A stretch of 64,000 nt of DNA from Geodermatophilus sp. DSM 45219 (GCF_900104025.1 NZ_FNIQ01000003.1:248001-312000), one strand, 5' to 3'; counted from the stretch's first letter, positions 52,934-61,732 are shown. Notes: generated by a model from the letters alone, not told the origin. A program made the numbers and translations.

Positions 52934-53689
52934 ATGGCGGACTCAGGGACCCTCGGCGGGCGGCGGGCGCTGGTCACCGGCGGCGCGTCGGGCATCGGCC
53001 GGGCGTGCGCGGTGCGGCTGGCGCAGGCCGGTGCGGACGTGGTCGTCGTCGACCGCGACGCCGAGGCGGCGCAGGAGGTGGCGGCGGCGGTCGGCGGGAC
53101 GGCGGTGACGGCCGACCTCTCCGACCTCGACGCGGTCGGCGCCCTGGACCTCGACGTCGACGTCCTGGTGAACAACGCCGGCCTGCAGCACGTGGCGCCG
53201 CTGCACGAGTTCCCGGTGGACCGCTTCTCGCTCATCCTGCGGCTGATGCTGGAGACGCCGTTCCGGCTGGTCCGCGGCGCGCTGCCGCACATGTACGAGC
53301 GCGGCTGGGGGCGGGTGGTCAACATCAGCTCGGTCCACGGACTGCGCGCCTCGGCGTACAAGAGCGCCTACGTCACCGCCAAGCACGGCCTCGAGGGGTT
53401 GTCGAAGGTGATCGCGCTGGAGGGCGCCCCGCACGGGGTCACCTCCAACTGCGTCAACCCCGCCTACGTGCGCACCCCGCTGGTGGAGAACCAGATCGCC
53501 GACCAGGCGCGGGCGCACGGGCTGTCCGAGGACGAGGTGGTCGGGCAGGTGATGCTGGCCCCGGCCGCGATCAAGCGGCTCATCGAGCCCGAGGAGGTCG
53601 CCGAGGCGGTGGCCTACCTGTGCTCGCCGGCGGCGACCTCGATCACCGGCAGCTCCCTGGTGATGGACGGCGGGTGGAGCGCCCACTAA
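52934..53689 (+). CDS. 3-hydroxybutyrate dehydrogenase (SDR family)
   Basis: 251 residues of the classical short-chain dehydrogenase fold. NAD binding is TGGASGIGRACAVRLAQAG, with VVVDRD at the second strand. NNAGLQHVAPLHEFP is the D-3-hydroxybutyrate dehydrogenase subgroup feature. The catalytic Ser lies in VNISSVHG and the Tyr/Lys in YVTAKHG. The enzyme interconverts D-3-hydroxybutyrate and acetoacetate, linking polyhydroxybutyrate or ketone bodies to central metabolism. ATG 52934 gives the family length. The downstream PucR-type regulator gene overlaps its stop by one base, and is a likely controller. Confidence 0.88.
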   Translation: MADSGTLGGRRALVTGGASGIGRACAVRLAQAGADVVVVDRDAEAAQEVAAAVGGTAVTADLSDLDAVGALDLDVDVLVNNAGLQHVAPLHEFPVDRFSLILRLMLETPFRLVRGALPHMYERGWGRVVNISSVHGLRASAYKSAYVTAKHGLEGLSKVIALEGAPHGVTSNCVNPAYVRTPLVENQIADQARAHGLSEDEVVGQVMLAPAAIKRLIEPEEVAEAVAYLCSPAATSITGSSLVMDGGWSAH

Positions 53690-55647
53690 TGAAGGACCCC
53701 CTGCCCCCCACCACTCGCCAGCTCGCGGCGGGGCCCTGCAGGGGGCCGGCACCGGGGTCCGGGCAGCTCGACGGCGCTGACGAGTACTTCGCGCTGCTGC
53801 TGGGGGAGGCCGCGGCGATCGAGTTCGAGGGGCCGGTCGTCCGCGCCCGGGCCGCCGGTGCCGACAGCGCCACCGTCGCCGGGCTGGAGCGGGTGAAGCT
53901 GCTGGCCCTGCAGGTGCGCGACGCGTTCGCCGCGCGCCGCCGCCGGGAGTCCGAGCTCGCCGCGCTGTTCGACACCGCCGGCGACCTGGCCGCGCTGCGC
54001 AGCGTCGACGACGTCCTGACCGCGATCGTGCGCCGGGCCCGGCAGCTGCTGGGCACCGACGTCTCCTACCTGACGCTGCACGACGACGCCCGGGGCGACA
54101 CCTACATGCGGGTGACGGACGGCTCCGTCTCGGCCCGCTTCCAGGCGCTGCGGCTGCCGATGGGCGCCGGCCTCGGCGGGCTCGTCGCGCAGACCGCCGC
54201 CCCCTACGCCACGGCCCGCTACTTCGCCGACCCACGCTTCCAGCACACCGACGAAATCAACGGCGGCGTGGCCGAGGAGGGGCTGGTCGCCATCCTCGGG
54301 GTGCCGCTGGTCCGGGGCTCGCGGGTGATCGGCGTACTCTTCGCCGCCGACCGCAGCGAGCGGCTCTTCGACCGCTCCGAGGTGTCGCTGCTGGGCTCGC
54401 TGGCCGCGCACGCCGCCATCGCGCTGGACAACGCCCGGCTGCTGGAGGAGACCCGGGCGGCGCTGGAGGAGCTGTCGGCGGCCACCCGCGAGCTGCGCGC
54501 CCACTCGACGTCGGTGGAGCGGGCCGCCGGCGCCCACGACCGGTTCATCGACATCGTGCTGCGCGGCGGCGGGGTGGAGGACGTCGCGGCCGCGGTCACC
54601 GAGGCGCTCGGCGGGCGGATCACCATCCTCGACGAGCACGGCCGCGGCACGCCGTCCCCCGCGGCGGACGACGACCTGCCCGAGGACCCGGCCGCCGCGC
54701 TGGCCCTGGCCCGCTCCACCGGCCGCACCGTGCGCCACGGCAGCTGGTGGACCGCCGCGGTGACCGCCGGCGCGGAGCTGCTCGGCGGCCTGGTGCTGCA
54801 CCGGGACGACGAGCTGTCCGACGCCGACCAGCGCATCCTCGAGCGCGCCGCCCTGGTCACCGCCCTGCTGCTGCTCATCCGGCGCACCGCCAGCGAGGCC
54901 GAGGGCCGGGTGCGCGGCGAGCTGCTGGAGGAGCTGCTCGGCCCGGCGCTGCGCGACCCGGATGGGTTGCGGGAGCGCGCCCGCCGGCTGGGGGCCGACC
55001 TCGACCGGCCGCACGCCGTCGTCGTCGCCCTGGTCGAGGAGCGCTCCCGGGGCCGCGCACTGGCGCAGGCCACCCACCTGGCCGCCGTCCGCGGCGGGCT
55101 GGCCGGGCTGCACGACGGGCGGGTGGTGCTCTGCCTGCCCGGTCAGGAGCCCGGCGCCGCCGCGGCCCAGGTGTGCCGCGAGCTGACCGCGGCGGTGGGC
55201 CGGCCGGTGACCGTGGGCGGCGCCGGCCCGGCGCAGGGGCCGGCGGCCGTCGCCCCCGCGCACGTCGAGGCGCAGCGGTGCGCCTCCACGCTGGTCGCGC
55301 TCGGCCGGGCCGGGGAGGCGGCCAGCGCCGGGGAGCTCGGCTTCGTCGGGCTGCTCGTCGGCGAGGGCCGCGACGTCCACGGCTTCGTCACCGCCACGCT
55401 CGGCCCGGTGCTGGACTACGACGAGCGGCGCGGCACCGACCTGGTCGGGACGCTGCGCGCCTGGTTCGACGCCGGCGGCTCCCCGGCGCGGGCGGCCGAG
55501 GCGCTGAAGGTGCACGTCAACACCGTCACCCAGCGCCTGGACCGGGTCGGCCGGCTGCTCGGCCGCGGGTGGTCGGCACCCGAGCGCGCCCTCGAGGTGC
55601 ACCTGGCGCTGCGGCTGCACCGGCTCACCGGCCCGGCTGCGGGCTGA
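53689..55647 (+). CDS. GAF-domain PucR/CdaR-type transcriptional regulator
   Basis: 652 residues from the first ATG. A coiled start (~45-90) is followed by a GAF domain (~95-250, FDTAGDLAALRSVDDVLTAI, LRLPMGAGLGGLVAQ). A middle region comes next, then a CdaR-like domain, and a C-terminal PucR helix-turn-helix (SPARAAEALKVHVNTVTQRL). PucR proteins usually activate catabolic genes; here the neighbour is 3-hydroxybutyrate dehydrogenase. The ATG at 53689 forms TAATG with that gene's stop, but the first ~20 codons come from a dispersed hairpin repeat, so the native N-terminus (near LDGADEYFALLLGEAA) probably lacked them. The frame is open through the repeat. Confidence 0.82.
   Translation: MKDPLPPTTRQLAAGPCRGPAPGSGQLDGADEYFALLLGEAAAIEFEGPVVRARAAGADSATVAGLERVKLLALQVRDAFAARRRRESELAALFDTAGDLAALRSVDDVLTAIVRRARQLLGTDVSYLTLHDDARGDTYMRVTDGSVSARFQALRLPMGAGLGGLVAQTAAPYATARYFADPRFQHTDEINGGVAEEGLVAILGVPLVRGSRVIGVLFAADRSERLFDRSEVSLLGSLAAHAAIALDNARLLEETRAALEELSAATRELRAHSTSVERAAGAHDRFIDIVLRGGGVEDVAAAVTEALGGRITILDEHGRGTPSPAADDDLPEDPAAALALARSTGRTVRHGSWWTAAVTAGAELLGGLVLHRDDELSDADQRILERAALVTALLLLIRRTASEAEGRVRGELLEELLGPALRDPDGLRERARRLGADLDRPHAVVVALVEERSRGRALAQATHLAAVRGGLAGLHDGRVVLCLPGQEPGAAAAQVCRELTAAVGRPVTVGGAGPAQGPAAVAPAHVEAQRCASTLVALGRAGEAASAGELGFVGLLVGEGRDVHGFVTATLGPVLDYDERRGTDLVGTLRAWFDAGGSPARAAEALKVHVNTVTQRLDRVGRLLGRGWSAPERALEVHLALRLHRLTGPAAG
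53692..53750. repeat. Dispersed hairpin repeat, copy 4, within the 5' end of the regulator gene
   Basis: AAGGACCCCCTGCCCCCCAC, then CACTCGCCAGCTCGCGGCGG and GGCCCTGCAGGGGGCC. CCCCCTGC (53697-53704) pairs with GCAGGGGG (53738-53745). It starts three bases after the dehydrogenase stop codon and is read as protein in the regulator frame. Confidence 0.75.
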
Positions 55648-55668
55648 GCGGGCCGACGTCCCCGCTTC

Positions 55669-55836
55669 CTAGCCCGGACCGGTCACCGCGCCCGGTGGGA
55701 GCCCGCCGAGATCCCCCATCTGCTTGCCGCACCGGCGACAGACCTTCAGGTCCGGGCCGTGCGACCGTTCGTCGGCGGGGTGCTGCCGCACGTAGGAGTG
55801 GACCCCGAGGCGGCACGGGAGGGGCTTGCCGGCCAT
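55669..55836 (-). CDS. Small zinc-ribbon-like protein (55 aa)
   Basis: 55 residues beginning MAGKPLPCRLGVHSYVRQHP and including DLKVCRRCGKQMGDLGG. One CxxC pair (CRRC) and an upstream Cys/His (CRLGVH) could form a zinc site. I have seen similar short proteins throughout actinobacteria, without known function. ATG 55836 is chosen at the conserved part; an upstream GTG at 55872 in the same frame is possible. It is divergent from the next gene. Confidence 0.6.
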   Translation of the reverse strand: MAGKPLPCRLGVHSYVRQHPADERSHGPDLKVCRRCGKQMGDLGGLPPGAVTGPG

Positions 55837-55904
55837 GCGGCGATGCTCGGCGGCAGTTCGCCCGCACGACACGGCCGGAGGTCCCTGCCGCCTACCCTGG
55901 CCGG

Positions 55905-56783
55905 GTGCACGCCGTCCCCGTCCTCCTGCCGGCGGCCGGGTGGACGGCGCTGGCGCAGGCGCACGCGCAGCGGGCCGACGCGCTGACCGCGGGGCACCGC
56001 GCCCGGCGGGCCACCGGCGCCCGGCACCCGGTCGAGGACTTCCTCCACGAGTACTACAGCGCCCGCCCGGCGCAGCTGCGCCGCTGGCACCCGGGCGCCG
56101 GGGTGGCGCTCCAGGCCGGCCCGGACGGTCCGGCGCCGCACGCTGCCTGGCGCTGGTACGCCACCGGCGACGACGGCGCGGTGGCGCTGGACCGCGACGC
56201 CTACCTGGCCGACCGCGGCGACACCGTGGCCTTCGTCGCCCGGCTGCTCGCGGCGACCGCGTCCCGGCCCGCGCACACCGGCTGCTTCGGCCTGCACGAG
56301 TGGGCGATGGTCTACCGGGACGACGAGCACCGGCACCCGCTGCCGTTGCGGCTCGGCCAGGCCGGCACCGACGCGGTCGTGGAGGCCCACCCGATCCGCT
56401 GCTCGCACTTCGACGCGTTCCGGTTCTTCACGCCCGCCGCCGTCGGCCGCAACCGGCTGCAGCCCACCCGCGCGACCCAGGTGCAGATGGAGCAGCCGGG
56501 CTGCCTGCACGCCACCATGGACCTCTACAAGTGGGCCTACAAGCTCGGCCCCGCCGTCCCCGGCGACCTGCTGCTGGACTGCTTCGTGCTGGCGGCCGAC
56601 GTCCGCGAGCTGGACATGCGCGCCTCGCCCTACGACCTCCGCGACGCCGGGTACGAGCCGGTGCGCATCGAGACCCCGGAGGGCAGAGCGCAGTACGTCG
56701 CCGCCCAGCGGGAGTCCGCCCGCCGGGGCGCTGAGCTGCGGTCCCGCCTGCTCGCCGTGTGCGCCGCCCTCGGGGAGGACTGA
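55905..56783 (+). CDS. Conserved actinobacterial protein, often labelled 3-methyladenine DNA glycosylase
   Basis: 292 residues, soluble. Conserved-looking parts are RRATGARHPVEDFLHEYYSA, RPAQLRRWHPGAGVALQ, GCFGLHEWAMVYRD, HPLPLRLGQAGTDAVVE, HFDAFRFFTPAAVGRN and LYKWAYKLGP. Homologues in many actinobacteria carry the name 3-methyladenine DNA glycosylase, but I see no helix-hairpin-helix or AAG motif to confirm it; treat the activity as unproven. TACCCT at 55893-55898, six bases before GTG 55905, looks like a -10 for a leaderless mRNA. Confidence 0.7.
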   Translation: MHAVPVLLPAAGWTALAQAHAQRADALTAGHRARRATGARHPVEDFLHEYYSARPAQLRRWHPGAGVALQAGPDGPAPHAAWRWYATGDDGAVALDRDAYLADRGDTVAFVARLLAATASRPAHTGCFGLHEWAMVYRDDEHRHPLPLRLGQAGTDAVVEAHPIRCSHFDAFRFFTPAAVGRNRLQPTRATQVQMEQPGCLHATMDLYKWAYKLGPAVPGDLLLDCFVLAADVRELDMRASPYDLRDAGYEPVRIETPEGRAQYVAAQRESARRGAELRSRLLAVCAALGED

Positions 56784-56785
56784 CC

Positions 56786-56839
56786 GGGCGCCACCGGTGC
56801 CCACCTGGTGCGTCGACCACGTGGGCACCGGCGGCGCCC
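56786..56839. terminator. 19-bp hairpin between convergent genes
   Basis: Arms 56786-56804 and 56821-56839 pair with a single G-T type mismatch around a 16-base loop, three bases after the stop of the preceding gene and nine before the stop of the leftward esterase gene. Confidence 0.75.
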
Positions 56840-56847
56840 GACCTCGG

Positions 56848-58506
56848 CTATCCCTTCACGCAGTCGAAGCTGCTCGCCTCGTCGGGGCTCCCCGTGCCGC
56901 TGTACCGCGGGTGGGTCGGGTACTCGCACAGCGGCCGCGTGCGGGTGGCGCCGGGGTTGGTGTCCTGGACGACGGGGTCGGCCGGCGCCGCGCCGGTCGT
57001 CACCCAGTGGTCCAGGGCGGTCAGGGAGTCCCAGCCGGCGGCGAACGGCGTGGCGAGATTGGCGTGGTTGGCCCCGGGGACCAGGTAGAAGCGGGCGAAC
57101 GCGTCGACCTCGCGCTGCCCCATGGTGTCCACCAGGCGCTCGTAGTACTCCACCGTGGCCCGGTGGCTGACCAGCTCGTCCGCCGTCCCGTGCAGCAGCA
57201 GGAGCTTCCCGCCCCTCCTCGCGAAGGGCCGCAGGTCGGTGTCGTTCACGTCCTGCAGCGCGGTGAGCTCGGAGATGCGGTCCTGCCAGACGCCCGGTGC
57301 CAGCGGGTCCAGGGACAGCGAGTCGTAGCCGGCGTCCCGGGTCACCGCGTACTTGACCCAGGCGTCCCAGAACTGCATGCCGTAGCCGGCGGTCTTCGGC
57401 ATGGGGGTGGCCGGCGCGGTCGTCCCCAGGCCGAGCAGCGGCGTCGACATGTCCGCGCCGGACAGGTACGGGAAGCCCGGGTAGCCGGTCTCCCCGCTGG
57501 CCAGCGGGTAGTCGAACGTGATCGCGCTGGAGACGGCCCGGATCGCGGTGATCTGCGGGTCGGACAGGCAGCCGTCGCCGAGGTCCCGGCCCTCCGGGCA
57601 GCGGAGGACGACGGGGTCGAAGTCGCAGGCCGACTCGTCGCCGATGACGCCGTCACGCAGCCCGTCGAGGTCGTCGCAGGCCTCGATGACGGCGTTGTAG
57701 AGCAGCACCTGCTGGCCGGGCCGGGGGAACGCGCCCGGCGCGGCGAGCTGACGGGTCATGTGGCCGAAGTACAGGTCCAGGGTGGCGGCGTTGAACGCCG
57801 GGTACACGCTGATCACCCCGTCGAAGTCGCGCTCCCAGCGCTGCGCGACGGCGAGCGCCTCCCGGCCGCCGGTGGAGCCGCCCGCGAAGTAGGTCTGCTT
57901 CGGCGTGTTCCGGTCGTAGTACCGGCCGATGAGGAACACCGCGGCGTCCCGGGTCTTCTTCAGGGCGTCGCCGGCGAAGTTGCGCAGCGCCTCGTCGTTG
58001 GCGAGGAACTCCCCGTAGAGCGAGGCGGTCGGCAGGAACCCGGGGGGCGTCTGGTGCCCGGAGTCGCTGGCGAAGGTCGCGTAACCGCGGCCGAGCGGCC
58101 GGGGGGCGTCGTCGGGACCGAAGGGGACGTTCCCGTCGAGCGCCGGGATGGTCCCGTCGTACCCACCCCCGCCGAACATGAGCGCCTTCTGGTTCCACGT
58201 GGTGGGCAGCGCCACCTGCATGCGGATGTCCGGGGCGGCGGGGTCCACGGGGTGCAGCGCGGCGCTGACCCTGCAGTGCTCCCCGATCGCGGCGGTGCCG
58301 CTCCCGGACGGAGCCACGAGGGAGGCGTCGGTCACCTCCCCGCCGGTCGTCGGCAGGCCGATGACACGAGCGGGGACCTCGACCCCCACGAGCGCCGCGC
58401 AACGGGCGGCGGCGTCCGTGGCGCCCGCCGGCGTCGTCCACCCGAGGGAGGCGACGACGGCGAGGGCCACCCCCGTCGCGATCGCCCTGGCTCTGGTCAG
58501 GTGCAT
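56848..58506 (-). CDS. Secreted tannase/feruloyl esterase family hydrolase
   Basis: 552 residues. A signal peptide (RARAIATGVALAVVASLGWT, cleavage near AGA-T) is followed by the tannase family alpha/beta-hydrolase. The nucleophile is Ser211 in FAGGSTGGREAL, and acid and base are probably in HGTADELVSH and PGANHANLATP. Several paired cysteines (for example RCAAL, GEHCRV, EACDDL, SACDFD, LRCPEG) fit the disulfide-rich lid domain. The family cleaves esters of phenolic acids such as feruloyl or galloyl groups; some relatives hydrolyse synthetic aromatic esters (MHETase). ATG 58506 follows ACAGGAG. It stands alone between convergent and divergent neighbours. Confidence 0.87.
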   Translation of the reverse strand: MHLTRARAIATGVALAVVASLGWTTPAGATDAAARCAALVGVEVPARVIGLPTTGGEVTDASLVAPSGSGTAAIGEHCRVSAALHPVDPAAPDIRMQVALPTTWNQKALMFGGGGYDGTIPALDGNVPFGPDDAPRPLGRGYATFASDSGHQTPPGFLPTASLYGEFLANDEALRNFAGDALKKTRDAAVFLIGRYYDRNTPKQTYFAGGSTGGREALAVAQRWERDFDGVISVYPAFNAATLDLYFGHMTRQLAAPGAFPRPGQQVLLYNAVIEACDDLDGLRDGVIGDESACDFDPVVLRCPEGRDLGDGCLSDPQITAIRAVSSAITFDYPLASGETGYPGFPYLSGADMSTPLLGLGTTAPATPMPKTAGYGMQFWDAWVKYAVTRDAGYDSLSLDPLAPGVWQDRISELTALQDVNDTDLRPFARRGGKLLLLHGTADELVSHRATVEYYERLVDTMGQREVDAFARFYLVPGANHANLATPFAAGWDSLTALDHWVTTGAAPADPVVQDTNPGATRTRPLCEYPTHPRYSGTGSPDEASSFDCVKG

Positions 58507-58730
58507 GGGACTCCTGTCGTTCGACCGTGGCGGCCGGGTGAGGGCGCGGCGGTGGAGTGCACGGCCGGTGGACCCCATCGCCCACCGTGGGCACCGGGTG
58601 AGGCAGGTCACACCGTAGGACCGGGACGGAGGGGCTCCCCACGTGGGGGACCTCCACAGTCGCGCCCCCAGGTGTGGCGGCCGGGCCCACGCCCGGAGCC
58701 GGCGGACCGGCGGGTCGTACCGTCGTCCGT

Positions 58731-59576
58731 GTGACCCCCAGCGCCTCCGACCGCCTGCGCACCGACCGCTGGCTGCGCCTGGACGGGACGACGAACACCC
58801 GCGACCTCGGCGGGCTGCCCACCGTCGACGGCGGCACGACGGTCCCCGGCCGGGTCCTGCGCAGCGACAACCTGCAGACCCTGAGCGAGTCCGACGTCCG
58901 CCGGCTGGTGGACGACGTCGGGCTGCGCGAGGTCGTCGACCTGCGCACCACCGCCGAGGTGCTGCTGGAGGGCCGCGGCCCGCTGCGGGACGTCCCCGAG
59001 GTGACCCACCGGCACTTCACCCTGCTCCCCGAGCGCGGGCACCACACCGACGTGTTCGCCGTCGAGGAGGCCGACCTCCCCGAGCTGCCGGCCGACTGGG
59101 CCGAGTCGATCCTGCCGCGGCAGGTCGACGAGGGCGACCAGGAGGAGCCGCCGGCGGTGCGCTCCTACCTGGGCTACCTGGCGCACCGTCCGGAGAACGT
59201 CGTCGCCGCACTGCGCACCCTGGCCGCCGGAGACGACGGCGCGACGGTCGTGCACTGCGCCGCGGGCAAGGACCGCACCGGCGTGGTGGTGGCCTTCGCG
59301 CTCACCGTGGCCGGCGTGCCGGACGAGGAGGTCGTCGCCGACTACGCGCTGACCGCCGAGGTGATCGACGACCTGGTCGCCAAGCTGCGCTCGTCGCCGA
59401 CGTACGCCGAGGACATGGTCCGCCGCGACGTCGCCAGCCACACGCCGCGGGCGGAGACCATGCGCCGGCTGCTGGAGCTGCTCGCCGAGCGGCACGGCGG
59501 GCCCGCCGGCTGGCTCACCACGCACGGCTTCGGCCCCGAGGAGCAGGCCGCCCTCCGCGCGAGACTCCGGGACTAG
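58731..59576 (+). CDS. Tyrosine-protein phosphatase (bacterial PTP, DSP-like)
   Basis: 281 residues. The start WLRLDGTTNTRDLGGLPT and the P-loop VHCAAGKDRTGVV (Cys176, Arg182) are those of the MptpB/IphP-type dual-specificity phosphatase family, some of which also act on phosphoinositides. LRSDNLQTLSESDVRRLV and VVDLRTTAE are other family features. No signal peptide is visible, although M. tuberculosis MptpB is secreted without one. TACCGT at 58718-58723, seven bases before GTG 58731, suggests a leaderless mRNA. It has no kinase neighbour. Confidence 0.87.
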   Translation: MTPSASDRLRTDRWLRLDGTTNTRDLGGLPTVDGGTTVPGRVLRSDNLQTLSESDVRRLVDDVGLREVVDLRTTAEVLLEGRGPLRDVPEVTHRHFTLLPERGHHTDVFAVEEADLPELPADWAESILPRQVDEGDQEEPPAVRSYLGYLAHRPENVVAALRTLAAGDDGATVVHCAAGKDRTGVVVAFALTVAGVPDEEVVADYALTAEVIDDLVAKLRSSPTYAEDMVRRDVASHTPRAETMRRLLELLAERHGGPAGWLTTHGFGPEEQAALRARLRD

Positions 59577-59585
59577 CACCCGCGG

Positions 59586-61673
59586 CTACGACTCGTGGCC
59601 CCCTTCAGGGTCCCGCGGCGAGCTCGCGAGCCGTGGGGGGAAGGGGGTCCTCTTCTTGTGCCGGTACATCTCCGCGTCGGCGGCGCGGAGCAGGGCGTCG
59701 GCGCTGCCGCCCGGCCCGCTGTGGACGGCGGCGCCCACGCTGTTCCCCACGGCGATGCTGTTGCCCTCCAGCCGGAAGGGCTGGTGGAAGCACCCCAGCA
59801 CCCGGTCGACGACGCGGCCGGCGTCCTCGGGCCGGGCCAGCGCGGGCAGCAGGACGGCGAACTCGTCGCCGCTGAGCCGGCCCACCAGGTCGCCGGGGCG
59901 GATCGCGGCCCGCAGCCGGGCGGCGACCTGGCGCAGCAGCTCGTCGCCGGCCGCGTGGCCGAGCGAGTCGTTGACCGCCTTGAACCGGTCCAGGTCGCAG
60001 AAGAGGACGCCGACGTGCTGCTCGGGGGCGGTGCCGGCCAGCACCTCGCCGAGCCGGTCGAGGAAGAGCACCCGGTTGGGCAGCCCGGTGAGCGCGTCGT
60101 GGGTCGCCTGGTGCCGGACGGTCTCCAGCAGGCGGGCCCGCTGCAGCGCCGTCGCCGCCTGGTCGCCGATGCCGCGCAGGCGGTGCAGCACGTCACCGGC
60201 CAGGACGGCGGGGGCGCGACCGGCCGGCCAGCTCGCCGTCGCCACGCCGAGGAAGGTGCGCCCGGCCAGGACGGGGACGGCGACGACGTCGGTGAGCTGC
60301 AGCGCCTCCAGCAGCTGGCTCAGCAGCGGGCTGCTGGACTCCGGCCGCAGGAAGCGCGGCTCCCGGTCGGTCAGCATGCCGACCAGCTCCGGGATCTCCT
60401 CGGCGCGCATCGACGTCGCGTGCATGATCCGGCGGTTGTCCTCGGTCGGGTCGACCGAGGCCGCGGTGCGCAGGGCGCCCTCGGCCGGGTCCCACAGCAG
60501 CACCGCGGCGCTGTCGCAGCCCACCACCCGGGGCAGCGCCTCGGCGACCACCGCGCACACGTCGTCGGCGTCGGTGGCGCCGGCCAGCTCGTGGGCGAGG
60601 GTGAGCAACGCCCCGGCGCGGTGGGCCTCCTGCCGGGAGGTCTCCAGCGCCATGAGCAGGTCCAGCGCGGCCGCGGCGTACCCGGCGTAGGCGCCGAGCA
60701 TCCCGCGCTCGTGACCGAGGCCGCCGTCCCCGGGGCGGTAGACCGCGGCCAGCCGGCCGTGCACCCGCCGGGCCGAGGCGACGTCGACCGAGACGACGTT
60801 CGGGCCGGTCTGCGCGCCGGCCAGGAGGTCGGCGGCCAGCGCGCGGACCTGCTGCTGCGGCAGCCCGGCGCTGTGCACCAGCGCCGGCCCGCCCGCGGGG
60901 TCGTCGACCGCGAGCACCCAGCCCGGGGCGAGCACGGCCTCCGCTGCCTTCTCCACGATCCGCTGCAGGACGGTGTCGACGTCCTCGCTGGCGACCAGGT
61001 CGGCGGCGGCCGACTGCAGGATGCGCAGCTGCTCGCGCAGGGCCAGCAGCTCGGGGGCGTCGTCGTCCCGGCGGCGGCCGCCCAGCCGGCGGCGGCGCTC
61101 CCACGTCAGGTGGTAGATGCAGACCGGGTGGCCGTCGGACTCGCACTCGGTGTGCAGGAGCTCGGCGGGCGGCAGGCCGAAGATCGTCGGCACCATCCCG
61201 ATCAGGCCCTGCGCGTACTCGCAGTCCAGCCGGGAGTGCCGGTAGCCCTCGCGCAGCCGGTAGCTGAGCGTGGCGTGGGTGGCGCCGGCCTGCAGGACGC
61301 GCATCGTCGAGGTGGTCGAGAACTTGGCGACCGCCCGCGGGAGCTGGCGGTAGACCTGGCGCGGTGAGCCCATCGCGCGGACGAGCAGCACCAGCGCGGG
61401 CGTGAGCCCCAGCCCCAGGGCCTCGCTGCCGACCCGGAACATGGTCCGCGAGTCACCGAGCACCTCGGTCGCGGCGGTGAACAGCCGGATCCGGGTGTCG
61501 TAGCTGGTCCAGCGGGACGGCAGCTCGAGCTCCCCGGCGGTGAACGGGACGCCGGCGCGACGCAGCACCTCGGCGACCGCGTCGTCCCCACCCTGCCGGC
61601 GCACGTGGTTCAGCAGCAGGCCGGTGGTGGCGCCGGACGTCTCGCGGGCCTCGGTCGCCGCGGGACCGCTCAC
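59586..61673 (-). CDS. Sensor diguanylate cyclase: N-terminal ligand-binding-like domain, two GAF regions, GGDEF
   Basis: 695 residues, soluble. The N-terminal ~190 residues (LLLNHVRRQGGDDAVAEVLR, then SPRQVYRQLPRAV, then ECESDGHPVCIYHLTW) look like the helical sensor domains related to V4R or AraC arabinose-binding regions; the assignment is tentative. Two GAF-like regions follow (~215-355 and ~370-515), then GGDEF (~530-675), whose signature reads SGDEF, with an RxxD site in IRPGDLVGRL. There is no EAL domain. The last ~18 residues (PPRLASSPRDPEGGHES) are encoded by a dispersed hairpin repeat, so the original C-terminus has been replaced or extended. GTG 61673 is chosen; a FliA-type promoter lies 32 bases upstream. 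Confidence 0.82.
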   Translation of the reverse strand: MSGPAATEARETSGATTGLLLNHVRRQGGDDAVAEVLRRAGVPFTAGELELPSRWTSYDTRIRLFTAATEVLGDSRTMFRVGSEALGLGLTPALVLLVRAMGSPRQVYRQLPRAVAKFSTTSTMRVLQAGATHATLSYRLREGYRHSRLDCEYAQGLIGMVPTIFGLPPAELLHTECESDGHPVCIYHLTWERRRRLGGRRRDDDAPELLALREQLRILQSAAADLVASEDVDTVLQRIVEKAAEAVLAPGWVLAVDDPAGGPALVHSAGLPQQQVRALAADLLAGAQTGPNVVSVDVASARRVHGRLAAVYRPGDGGLGHERGMLGAYAGYAAAALDLLMALETSRQEAHRAGALLTLAHELAGATDADDVCAVVAEALPRVVGCDSAAVLLWDPAEGALRTAASVDPTEDNRRIMHATSMRAEEIPELVGMLTDREPRFLRPESSSPLLSQLLEALQLTDVVAVPVLAGRTFLGVATASWPAGRAPAVLAGDVLHRLRGIGDQAATALQRARLLETVRHQATHDALTGLPNRVLFLDRLGEVLAGTAPEQHVGVLFCDLDRFKAVNDSLGHAAGDELLRQVAARLRAAIRPGDLVGRLSGDEFAVLLPALARPEDAGRVVDRVLGCFHQPFRLEGNSIAVGNSVGAAVHSGPGGSADALLRAADAEMYRHKKRTPFPPRLASSPRDPEGGHES
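59597..59650. repeat. Dispersed hairpin repeat, copy 5, overlapping the 3' end of the cyclase gene
   Basis: CCCCCTTC (59599-59606) pairs with GAAGGGGG (59640-59647). The loop holds GAGCTCGCGAGC and the tail is GTGGGGGGAAGGGGGTCCT. It is read through by the leftward cyclase gene. Confidence 0.75.
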
Positions 61674-61705
61674 CGCCGGCCACCCGTGTCGCTCACGCCC
61701 GCTCC

Positions 61706-61732
61706 ATCGGCAGCGCGGGTACGGGCCTTGAG
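61706..61732 (-). promoter_or_regulatory. FliA/sigma-28-type promoter of the sensor cyclase gene
   Basis: On the coding strand CTCAA (61732-61728), sixteen bases, GCCGAT (61711-61706). Confidence 0.6.
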
